From contig JADJXW010000021.1 in NCBI GenBank assembly GCA_016720075.1, positions 62,001 to 126,000 on the forward strand: a DNA stretch of 64,000 bases. The letters are read 5' to 3'. Below are positions 26,125 to 34,035 of this stretch, in pieces; position 1 is the first letter of the stretch, and every line of letters starts with the position of its first letter. Below the pieces are notes generated by a model. That model did no database searches. It saw only the letters and a list, made by a program, of their open reading frames with translations, and was not told the origin of the DNA. Source of the DNA: Pseudomonadota bacterium (lineage in GTDB: Bacteria; Pseudomonadota; Gammaproteobacteria; Steroidobacterales; Steroidobacteraceae). The position numbers and the translations under genes were made by a program.

Positions 26125-28330
26125 ATGAAATCACTGAATGTACGTCAGACTGTTTCGGCGCTGATATGCGCTGTCGCGGGAACGGCCATCGCCGCGCCTG
26201 TCCTTGCCGCAGAAGACCTGGCGCTCGAGGAAGTAGTCGTCACCGCGCGCAAGCGCGATGAATCCTTCCGCGACGTACCGATGTCGGTGAACGTGTTCAC
26301 CGAGCAGGCCATCCTCTCCGCCGGCATCCAGAAGCCCGCCGATTTCATCGCGCGCGTGCCCAACATGACGCTGGTCGAGACGCAGAACGCCGGCAACGCC
26401 TTCGTGGTGGTGCGCGGCGTCTCGCAGGCCCGCAACAGCGAAGCCTCGGTGGCCGTGCTGGTCGACGGCGTGCTCGAGACGAACCCCGCCGAGTTCAACA
26501 AGGAGCTCTTCGACATCCGCCAGATCGAAGTGCTCAAGGGGCCGCAGGGCGCGCTCTACGGCCGCAACGCCATCGGCGGCGCCATCCTGATCCGCACCAA
26601 GGATCCTTCGGATGAGCTCTCGGGCGTGTTCCGCGGCGGCTTCGGCAATGGTTCCTCCAAGCGCGCGCAGGCCGCCTTGAGCGGCCCGGTGGGCAGTTCC
26701 GACACGCTGAAGTTCCGCGCCTCGCTGAGCTACAGCGACACCGACGGCTTCCTGAACAACACCTACCTGAATGAAAAGGCCGACCCGTCCGAGGAACTCT
26801 CGGGCCGCGCGCGCCTGGTGTGGAAACCCAGCGAGAACTTCACCGGCGACCTGCGCTTCGCGTTCAGCAATCTCGACACGCGCGCGCTGTACTTCGTGAT
26901 CCCGCGCGACGTGGAAGCCAACCCGTTCAGCAGCTTCACCACGCCGCCAAATGCCAATGACGTGACCTCGCCCATCCAGGTCGACAACCCGGGCGCGAAC
27001 ACGCGCGATCTGTACACCGCGTCGCTGAAGATGGATTTCGAGACCGCGCTCGGCACGCTGACTTCCGTTTCGGCCCACAACAACACCAAGGAAGTGCTGA
27101 CCGGCGATGCCTACGACTTCCGTCCGGCCGCCAACTCCGTGTTCAACGCGCTGGGCGGCTCGGACCTGAACCAGAGCCAGTACCTGAACCTCAAGAGCCT
27201 GAGCCAGGAGCTGCGCCTCACCTCGCCCACCGAGGGCGTGGTGTCGTGGATCGCGGGCGCCTACTACGTGCACACCAAGCGCTTCATCTCGACCGGCAAC
27301 ATGGTGGATACGGGCGCCGGCGTGTTCCCGGTGTATCGCGCGCCGCGACTCAGCGGCAACAATCCCAGCGCCACCTTCCTGGCGGACTCGCAGAACAACG
27401 ATGCCTGGGCCGTGTTCGCCAACGCGACGGTCGAGCTGTCGGACAACATGCAGTTCGACGCGGCGCTGCGCTATGACCGCGACAAGCGCGTGAACACCAC
27501 CCGCACGCCCACAGCCTTCCTGCCCGATCCTTCGGCCAGCACCGGCGAGGTGCGCACGAAGACCTGGGACGAGCTTCAGCCCAAGGCCACGCTGCGCTAC
27601 AAGCCTTCGGAGAACACCACGCTGTACACCAGCTGGAGCCGCGGCTTTCGCAGTGGTGGCTTCAACCAGACGGGCGTGGGCGCCGTGGCCAATGCCAGCG
27701 GCATCGCCGGCGTGAACGACCTGTTCAATGCCGAGGTGGCCGACACCTTCGAGATCGGCGCCAAGGGCCGTTCGGAAGGCGGCCGCATGGACGCCGGGCT
27801 GTCGATCTACAGCACCAAGTCGCGCAACGGCTATATCTTCGTGTTCCTGGCCGCCAACTCCACGCAGAACCTGGGCAACCTCGACTCCACGCTCAACGGC
27901 TTCGAGCTCGAGGTGAACGCCCGGCCCGCTACCCTCCCTGGAACTGCATGCCGCCTACGGCCTCACCGACAGCAAGATCACCGACATGGAAGACCCTTCC
28001 GTGAAGGGCAACGAGGCGCCGCTGGTTTCGCGTGACACGCTGAACCTGGGGGCCACGCTGACCCAGCCCGTGGGCGACGGCCTGGACTTCACGCTGCGGG
28101 CAGACCTGCAGCGCATCGGACGCACCTGGTGGGAGCCCTACAACACCACCTCCCGCGATCCGGTGTCGCTGCTGGACGCCCGGGCGAGCCTCAGGGCCGA
28201 CAACTGGGCGGTGACGGCCTGGGGCCGGAACCTCACGGACAAGAAGTACAATGCGGAATTCTCGCCCGGCGGCTTCCTCTTCAGGGCCCTGCCGCGGCGC
28301 TTTGGAGTTGAGTTCGAATACCGGTTCTGA
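26125..28330 (+). pseudogene. TonB-dependent receptor with a +1 frameshift
   Basis: Outer-membrane receptor of about 734 residues if corrected. It has a signal peptide (residues 1-28), TonB box region LEEVVVTARKRDE, plug domain (about 45-160; EVLKGPQGALYGRNAIGG) and a beta-barrel with the C-terminal aromatic end FEYRF. The frame from 26125 runs off at about 27920-27928, in CGGCCCGCTACC, and would end at 28035. The barrel continues in the next frame (PSLELHAAYGLTDS onward) to 28330. Removing one C from the CCC at 27925-27927 restores the reading. A GGGGGGAGA ribosome-binding site precedes the ATG. It could be a true lesion or a base-calling error. It likely imports the operon's substrate. Confidence 0.85.
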
Positions 28331-28345
28331 TCGAGGAATTACACC

Positions 28346-28882
28346 ATGGCAATCTCAGCAAAACTGCCCTCGCGGCTGCACCACAACGCCTACACCTCGC
28401 GCGATCTGGAGGCCACGCGGCATTTCTACGAAGACATCGTCGGCCTGCCGCTGGTGGCCACCTGGTGCGAGAAGGACGAACTGTTCGGCAAGGAGCGCAC
28501 CTACTGCCATTGCTTCTTCGGGCTGGGTGACGGCGGCGCGCTGGCCTTCTTCCAGTTCGCCGAGAAGGAAGACCAGGACCTGTTCTCGCCCAAGATGCCG
28601 CCCTCGCCCTTCCACCACATCGCGTTGAACGTCGATGCGGAGACGCAGGCCGGCATCGAGAAGCGCGCCAAGGCCGCGGGCATGACCGAGCCGAAGTTCT
28701 ACGTGCTGGAACATGGCTACTGCCGCTCCATCTACCTGGAAGACCCGAACGGCATGATCTGCGAGTTCACGCACGATCACCCCGAAGTGGAGAAGATCAA
28801 CAAGACCCGGCGCGCCGACGCGCACAGCGAGCTCAAGCGCTGGCTGGGTGGCGATTACCGCTCCAACAACATGTTCCGTTGA
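28346..28882 (+). CDS. VOC superfamily protein (extradiol dioxygenase/glyoxalase fold)
   Basis: A 178-residue protein with two beta-alpha-beta-beta-beta units of the vicinal oxygen chelate fold. Likely metal ligands are a histidine in RLHHNAYTS (about 13), one in FHHIALNV (about 92) and the glutamate of MICEFTHDH (about 143), the two-His-one-Glu set of extradiol dioxygenases and glyoxalases. The C-terminal 35 residues are charged and atypical. Position 15 bases after the TonB receptor and 18 before the second MetE-like gene places it in the catabolic operon; ring cleavage or isomerisation is possible but unproven. Confidence 0.83.
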   Translation: MAISAKLPSRLHHNAYTSRDLEATRHFYEDIVGLPLVATWCEKDELFGKERTYCHCFFGLGDGGALAFFQFAEKEDQDLFSPKMPPSPFHHIALNVDAETQAGIEKRAKAAGMTEPKFYVLEHGYCRSIYLEDPNGMICEFTHDHPEVEKINKTRRADAHSELKRWLGGDYRSNNMFR

Positions 28883-28900
28883 TCCAGGAAATACAGAACC

Positions 28901-30052
28901 GTGCTGCGCAGTACTGATCGCATCCTCACCACCCATGTAGGCAGCCTGCCCCGCTCGCAGGCTGTCACCGACGTGCTCTTTGCCCGGGAAGGCACCGGCG
29001 CCATGCCCGCCAACCCCGACAAGGTGATCCGTGATGCGGTCATCGAGATCGTGCGCAAGCAGGTGGAAGTGGGCGTGGACATCGTCAGCGATGGCGAGAT
29101 GGGCAAGATCAGCTACGCCACGTATATCAAGGATCGCCTCTCCGGCTTCGACGGCGACACGCCGCGCGAGCCGGGGCAGGACCTGGTCGAGCATCCGCGC
29201 CTGCTCGAGAAGCTGGCGAAGCTGGGCTCCACGGCCAAGTACCGCCGTCCCAAGTGCGTGGCCGAGATCAAGGTGAAGGATCTCGGTCCCATGAACGAGG
29301 ACATCGCCAACTTCAACGCGGCGATCGCGGCCGGCAAGCCGAAGGAAGCCTTCATCAACACGGCTTCCCCCGGCACCATCGCGCTGTTCCAGCCCAACGA
29401 CTTCTACAAGACGCAGGATGCATACCTCGAGGCCGTGGCCGAAGGCATGCGCGCCGAGTACGAGGGCCTGACGAAGGCGGGGCTGCTGATCCAGATCGAT
29501 GCGCCGGACATGGCCATGGGCCGGCACACCATGTACCGCGACCGCACCGAGAACGATTTCGTTGGCCTGGCCGCGCGGCACATCGAGGTGCTGAACCATG
29601 CGCTGCGCAACGTGCCCGCGGACCGCATCCGCATGCACGTGTGCTGGGGCAATTACGAAGGCCCGCACACGCACGACGTGCCGATGGAAAAACTGCTGCC
29701 GGTGGTGATGAAGGCCAAGCCGCAGGCCATCCTGTTCGAGGCCGCGAATCCCCGCCACGCGCATGAGTGGAAGGTGTTCCGCGATTTCAAATCGCTGGTG
29801 CCCGAGGACAAGATCCTGGTGCCCGGCGTGCTCAGCACCACCACCAACTACGTCGAGCATCCCGAGCTCGTGGCCGAGCGGCTGGAGAACCTGGCCAACG
29901 TCGTGGGAAGGGATCGCGTCATCGCCGGCACCGACTGCGGATTCGGCACCTTTGCCGGCTTCGGCCCTGTCGACCCGGACATCGTGTGGCTGAAGCTCAA
30001 GAGCCTGGTGGACGGCGCGGCCATCGCTTCGAAGCGGCTCTGGGGTCGATAG
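28901..30052 (+). CDS. Second MetE-like (methionine synthase II family) protein
   Basis: A 383-residue MetE-type barrel protein opening ILTTHVGSLPRS with VSDGEMGKIS, the IDAPDMAMGRHT block, zinc ligand region HVCWGNYEGPH and the C-terminal GTDCGFGTF motif with its cysteine. It belongs to a different subgroup from the copy at 25051 (HVCWGN versus HICFGY). Homologs with these signatures occur in catabolic operons of soil bacteria, where a role in carbon-carbon or ether bond chemistry has been suggested rather than methionine synthesis. The start is GTG at 28901 with AGGA about 10 bases upstream. Confidence 0.85.
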   Translation: MLRSTDRILTTHVGSLPRSQAVTDVLFAREGTGAMPANPDKVIRDAVIEIVRKQVEVGVDIVSDGEMGKISYATYIKDRLSGFDGDTPREPGQDLVEHPRLLEKLAKLGSTAKYRRPKCVAEIKVKDLGPMNEDIANFNAAIAAGKPKEAFINTASPGTIALFQPNDFYKTQDAYLEAVAEGMRAEYEGLTKAGLLIQIDAPDMAMGRHTMYRDRTENDFVGLAARHIEVLNHALRNVPADRIRMHVCWGNYEGPHTHDVPMEKLLPVVMKAKPQAILFEAANPRHAHEWKVFRDFKSLVPEDKILVPGVLSTTTNYVEHPELVAERLENLANVVGRDRVIAGTDCGFGTFAGFGPVDPDIVWLKLKSLVDGAAIASKRLWGR

Positions 30053-30058
30053 CACCCC

Positions 30059-30074
30059 GGCGCCCGGCGGCGCC
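30059..30074. terminator. Short hairpin between convergent genes
   Basis: GGCGCC-CGGC-GGCGCC lies in the 28 bases between the converging MetE-like and cdsA genes. The stem is stable, but no T-run follows on either strand, so termination is only plausible. Confidence 0.3.
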
Positions 30075-30080
30075 TGCCCT

Positions 30081-31037
30081 TCAGGGCGTGTAGAAATACC
30101 GCGTCAGGTGGAAGAACACCGGCGCGGCGAAGCACACCGAGTCCAGGCGGTCGAGCACGCCGCCATGCCCCTCGATCATCACGCCCCAGTCCTTGGCGCC
30201 CAGGCTGCGCTTGACCGCCGACAGCGTGAGCCCGCCCAGGAATCCCATCATCACGATGACGGCCGACATGGCGGCCGAGACTGCCGGTGAAAACGGGGTG
30301 ATCCACCACATGGCCGCGCCGATGGCGGTGGCGGCCAGCCCGCCACCGACGAAGCCCGCAACGGTCTTCGACGGCGAGACCAGCGGGGCGATCTTCGTCT
30401 TTCCCCACAGCTTGCCGCACACGTACTGCATCACATCGCTCATCTGCACCACCAGCAGCAGGTAGAACAGCAGCAGTGCGTCGCGCCCCTCGAAGCCCGG
30501 CACCTGCAGCAGCAGCAGCGCCGGCGCATGGCTCAGGCAGTAGACGGTGATCATCAATCCCCACTGCAGCTTGGCGGTGCGCGGCAGGAAATCGTCCACG
30601 TCGCCGCGCAGCGCGGCGATGGCGGGCAGCAGCAGGAAGGCGTAGACGGGCACGAAGATCGAGAACGTGCCGTACTGGTCGAGCCCGATCAGCAGGAACT
30701 GCGCGGGCACCACCACGAAGAAGGCTACCGACAGCGGCAACCGATCCGCGGTCCGCGTCGGCGTGAGCGTGACGAACTCGCGCAGCGCGAACCAGGCCAT
30801 CAGGCCGAACACCACCAGCGTCACCGCGCGACCGAGCAGGAAGGTGACGGCCAGCACCGCCACCATCACCCACCAGGCGTTGATGCGCGCCACCAGGTTC
30901 GCCCTGACCTCGATGCTCTGCGGCGTGCCGGCGCGGCGCGACAGCACCGCGCCGATCGTGGAGGCCACCGCCAGCAGCCCGACCAGGCCGCCGAACAGCC
31001 ACAGCATCTCCGGCGTCGTCGCCAGCAGTTCACGCAT
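30081..31037 (-). CDS. cdsA: Phosphatidate cytidylyltransferase
   Basis: A 318-residue inner-membrane enzyme making CDP-diacylglycerol from phosphatidate and CTP. About eight hydrophobic segments and the C-terminal CDP-DAG synthase signature (SAVKRSLGAKDWG, then IEGHGGVLDRLDS) are present. The extended N-terminus and company of plsC and a CDP-alcohol transferase mark it as the accessory CdsA subgroup (E. coli YnbB-like) rather than the copy usually found beside uppS/dxr. The start overlaps the acyltransferase stop by 8 bases. Confidence 0.92.
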   Translation of the reverse strand: MRELLATTPEMLWLFGGLVGLLAVASTIGAVLSRRAGTPQSIEVRANLVARINAWWVMVAVLAVTFLLGRAVTLVVFGLMAWFALREFVTLTPTRTADRLPLSVAFFVVVPAQFLLIGLDQYGTFSIFVPVYAFLLLPAIAALRGDVDDFLPRTAKLQWGLMITVYCLSHAPALLLLQVPGFEGRDALLLFYLLLVVQMSDVMQYVCGKLWGKTKIAPLVSPSKTVAGFVGGGLAATAIGAAMWWITPFSPAVSAAMSAVIVMMGFLGGLTLSAVKRSLGAKDWGVMIEGHGGVLDRLDSVCFAAPVFFHLTRYFYTP

Positions 31038-31653
31038 CGGGATTCTCCTGCACTGCGCCGAGGGCCATCACCGCAGCGCGCGCCCGCGCCAGGAATTCAT
31101 CGCGCGGCTCATCGGGCGCAAGTCGCAGCGGCGCGCCGAAGCGCACGGTGCAGACCATCGGTACGGGCAGCAGCGACCCCTTGGGCAGCGTGCGGTGCAG
31201 GTTGTCCAGGTACACCGGCACCAGCTCCACCTGCGGAAAATCCTGGCCCAGGCGATACAGGCCCGCGCGGAAGCGCTCCGGCACGGCGCTGGTGCCACGC
31301 GTTCCCTCCGGGAAGATGATCAGCGAATCACCGGCGCGCAGCGCCGCCCGCAGCGGTTCCAGCGGATCCTCGGTCGCGTTCTCGCGCGCGCGGTCGATCA
31401 GCACGGCGCCGAAGGATCGAGTGGCGATGTAGCGCTTCAGGCCGCTGCCCCAGTAGTCGCGCGCGGCGATGGGGCGCGTGTGGGCGCGCAGCGCCAGCGG
31501 CAACGCCGACCACAGCGCCAGCGTATCGATGTGGCTGGTGTGGTTGGCGAAGTAGATGCGCTGCGCGGCCGAGGGCTGCGTGCCCACCCAGCGGGCGTAG
31601 GCACCCACCAGCAGCTTCACCACGCCGACCAGCAGCACACTGGAAACCCGCAT
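31030..31653 (-). CDS. 1-acylglycerol-3-phosphate O-acyltransferase family protein
   Basis: A 207-residue PlsC-type acyltransferase making phosphatidate at the inner membrane. Motif I NHTSHID (about 37), motif III FPEGTRG and the downstream VPVYLDN are clear. The frame is open upstream into the next gene, but the ATG at 31653, two bases after the CDP-alcohol transferase stop, opens directly into a membrane-associated helix and fits family length. It supplies the substrate for the CdsA encoded next. Confidence 0.9.
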   Translation of the reverse strand: MRVSSVLLVGVVKLLVGAYARWVGTQPSAAQRIYFANHTSHIDTLALWSALPLALRAHTRPIAARDYWGSGLKRYIATRSFGAVLIDRARENATEDPLEPLRAALRAGDSLIIFPEGTRGTSAVPERFRAGLYRLGQDFPQVELVPVYLDNLHRTLPKGSLLPVPMVCTVRFGAPLRLAPDEPRDEFLARARAAVMALGAVQENPDA

Positions 31654-31655
31654 GC

Positions 31656-32279
31656 TCAGCGCGCCCGCAGCTGTCGCGCGATGGCCAGCGTACGCGTGCC
31701 ACAGGTAAGGATGCTGCCGGCGGCGATCAGCACCACGGCAACCAGCAGCACACGCTGCTGCCCGAACCAGATGCCTTCGGCGATGGCCGCGAGGCAGGCG
31801 ACGGTCATCACCGCCATGCGATGCGGCTTGGCCTGCGGGCCACGGAAATCCTGCGCCAGACCGAGCGTGCCGCCCAGCACGCGGATATAGGCCGTGACCG
31901 CAGCTGCCAGTGCGGCAAGCCAGCCTGCCCACGCGAGGCCTGAGGCGTATCCCAGCGCCACCAGGAACAGCGAATCGGCGATGCGGTCGGGAATCTCGTT
32001 GTACAGCGCGCCCACCTTCGACTTGCGCCCGCCTTCGACGGCCACCATGCCGTCGAGCAGGTTGCACAGCAGCCGCAGCTGGATGCCAATGGCGCAGGCC
32101 AGCAGCCCCCATGGCGCGGGACACCACAGCAGCGCCGCCGATCCCAGCGCGGCGAACAGCATCGACAGCAGCGAGATGGCATCCGGCGTCCAGCCGGCGC
32201 GCAGCGCGAAGGCTGCAATCGCGGTGGCCCAGCGGGTGGAGCGGCTCTTCAGGGGTCGGCGTGCGTCAAGGGCTTCCAT
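31656..32279 (-). CDS. CDP-alcohol phosphatidyltransferase family protein
   Basis: A 207-residue membrane protein with about five hydrophobic segments and a recognisable but altered CDP-alcohol signature. NLLDGMVAVEGGRKSKVG keeps the first DG and the final PDRIAD, while the AR pair reads AV and the middle aspartate position reads Asn (LYNEIPD). The E. coli YnjF subgroup has similar changes. It probably joins CDP-diacylglycerol to an alcohol, the head group being unknown. The ATG at 32279 is preferred over one 13 codons upstream because that would overlap the terminator at 32311. Confidence 0.82.
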   Translation of the reverse strand: MEALDARRPLKSRSTRWATAIAAFALRAGWTPDAISLLSMLFAALGSAALLWCPAPWGLLACAIGIQLRLLCNLLDGMVAVEGGRKSKVGALYNEIPDRIADSLFLVALGYASGLAWAGWLAALAAAVTAYIRVLGGTLGLAQDFRGPQAKPHRMAVMTVACLAAIAEGIWFGQQRVLLVAVVLIAAGSILTCGTRTLAIARQLRAR

Positions 32280-32310
32280 GCGGGGCACATGGTAGCCGCA
32301 TGCGGCCCGC

Positions 32311-32347
32311 AAAAACAAAAAGGGCGCCGTGTTTCCACGACGCCCTT
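32311..32347 (-). terminator. Rho-independent terminator after the first ligM-like gene
   Basis: Read on the minus strand, AGGGCGTCGTG and CACGGCGCCCT pair around GAAA and are followed by a T-rich tail interrupted by one G. It lies 33 bases past the ligM-like stop and isolates it from the phospholipid operon downstream. Confidence 0.8.
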
Positions 32348-32379
32348 CGACTCGCAGCCGTTACTTGCGGCGGCGAGTC

Positions 32380-33825
32380 TTACTTGCCCGCCGCGCGCCA
32401 GCTACCGGCGTCAGCGTAGGCCTTCTGCACTTCCTGCACATACGGGGCCTTGCAGACCTTCGCACGGATCTGGAACTGCTTGTGCGGACGCTCGACGGTG
32501 GGCTTCAGCGAGCCGCCGTTCTCCTCGCCCCACACGAAGATCACCTCGGTGCCTTCTGCAGCAAACTCGGGTTCGACGTACGCCAGCGTCAGCTCCTTGC
32601 GCTCGTTCGAGCTGTAGCCGACCCAGGTCGAGATGCCGACCTGCTTGCTGCCATCCTTCGACAGCACCTTGTCCTGCGGGTACATGCTGTACACGGCCGA
32701 CGGGTACTCGAAGAACTTGCCGCGCTCGCCGGCGCTTTCCTTGTTGTCGTACTGCGAGGCGAGCACCTTCTGCACGTCCGCCGACACCAGCTCCAGCGTC
32801 ACCTTGATGCGGTGCTTGTTGTTGTGGATCTTCTCCAGCGCCGCCTTGCCGATGAACTCATGGTCGTACTTGATCATGAAGCCATAGCCCAGGTCGAACG
32901 GCGTGACGTAGTAGTCGGAGATGTCCTTGCTGTAGAAGCTGCCGCCCAGCGAGGCCATGCCCTCGAACGAATCGGCCTTCAGCCACTTGCGGTACTTCAC
33001 CATCTTCTCGTCGCCCGAGTAGATGCCCGGCATCGGCGAGGGAATCCACGCCGACTCCAGCGTGTTCGACGAATACGCGCGACCACCCACCAGGCGCAGG
33101 CCGAACTCTTCGCCGGCCTTCACGATGGCGCTGTGCACGGCCTCGTAGTCCTTCATCGGTCCGAACAGCTCGTAGCCCGGCTGGCCGGCCATGCCATGGC
33201 GCAGCGCACCGACCTGCTTGCCGGCGATCTTCAGCGTGGTCCAGTTGAACATCTTCAGTTCCGGCGGAGCCTTCTTCAGCAGCTTCGTCGTCACCTTCAT
33301 CGCGTTCGGGCCCTGGATCTGGAAGCGGTAGAACTTGCGCGCCCAGGGGTTCTTGCGGTCGGCCGAGCGGTCGTCACGGACGAGCTTGACCTGCCACTTC
33401 TTGCCGGTGCGCGGGTTCTTGCCCGTTTCGGCGTGGTAGGTGATCCAGTTGATCACCGGCGGACGGCCGACGAGGTCGAACTTGTTCTTCGCCAGGTACA
33501 CCAGGATCACGTCGCCGATCACATGGCCGTCCCAGGTCACGGGCACGTACTGCTTGGCCTTGCCGGGCTCGAAGCCCTTGAAGCTGTTGATGCCGTGGTA
33601 CTGCAGGAACTCGAAGCTCTCGGCGCCGGACACGAACAGGTCCGTCATGTGGAAGGTCTGGTTGAACAGGATCGCGGCGTTCTGCCAGGCCCACTGCTCA
33701 TCGCGCCAGTTCGTGTACTCCGGCTTCACCACCGGGTAGGGATTCGGACCGGTCTGCGAGTCGCGCAGCATCTTGATTGCGCCGCCAGCGGCCTTCATGC
33801 GTTCTTCGAGATTCTTGACGCTCAT
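32380..33825 (-). CDS. LigM/DesA-type aminomethyltransferase (aromatic O-demethylase), copy 1
   Basis: A 481-residue GcvT-fold protein without a signal peptide, resembling the tetrahydrofolate-dependent O-demethylases LigM (vanillate, 3-O-methylgallate) and DesA (syringate). Family blocks include PVVKPEYTNWRDEQ near the start, FYRFQIQGPNAM (about 165), ALRHGMAGQPGYELFGP (about 210) and the C-terminal barrel with VGYSSNERKELTLAYV. Such enzymes move an aromatic methyl group to tetrahydrofolate. Exact substrate cannot be read from sequence. A paralog is at 49904-51298. It is divergent from the aldehyde dehydrogenase gene. Confidence 0.83.
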   Translation of the reverse strand: MSVKNLEERMKAAGGAIKMLRDSQTGPNPYPVVKPEYTNWRDEQWAWQNAAILFNQTFHMTDLFVSGAESFEFLQYHGINSFKGFEPGKAKQYVPVTWDGHVIGDVILVYLAKNKFDLVGRPPVINWITYHAETGKNPRTGKKWQVKLVRDDRSADRKNPWARKFYRFQIQGPNAMKVTTKLLKKAPPELKMFNWTTLKIAGKQVGALRHGMAGQPGYELFGPMKDYEAVHSAIVKAGEEFGLRLVGGRAYSSNTLESAWIPSPMPGIYSGDEKMVKYRKWLKADSFEGMASLGGSFYSKDISDYYVTPFDLGYGFMIKYDHEFIGKAALEKIHNNKHRIKVTLELVSADVQKVLASQYDNKESAGERGKFFEYPSAVYSMYPQDKVLSKDGSKQVGISTWVGYSSNERKELTLAYVEPEFAAEGTEVIFVWGEENGGSLKPTVERPHKQFQIRAKVCKAPYVQEVQKAYADAGSWRAAGK

Positions 33826-33840
33826 GTATTCTCCGTGAGG

Positions 33841-33926
33841 CTGCGCTGGTAACCGCGCAGGGGTGTATTAAAGGTGCGTATATCGCACGGGCCGGGCATC
33901 TTGTTTTAAGGGCTTAGCCCTGTCAA
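33841..33926 (-). promoter_or_regulatory. Promoter and structured leader of ligM-like copy 1
   Basis: On the minus strand TTGACA (33926-33921) and CAAGAT (33903-33898) are 17 bases apart; the spacer holds the inverted repeat AGGGC-TTA-GCCCT. Downstream lie the palindrome GTGCG-TATAT-CGCAC (33874-33888) and a near-perfect 20-base hairpin with CTGCGC/GCGCAG ends (33841-33860), directly before the GGAG ribosome-binding site. These could be operators or RNA structure limiting translation. The rest of the gap to the aldehyde dehydrogenase shows only its GAGGGG ribosome-binding site. Confidence 0.5.
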
Positions 33927-34035
33927 TTTGCGATCCCGGCAGCCTCTGCCCCGGTCAGGTTTTACGCGGCAAAAACGGCGATAATCTACGTCGATTCACG
34001 CACATCGCCGAAGCATTAACTCAAAGAGGGGAAAG

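Noticed and set aside
30059..30074. Strong terminator between the MetE-like gene and cdsA
   Set aside because: The hairpin has no T-run on either side, so it is listed only as a weak candidate.
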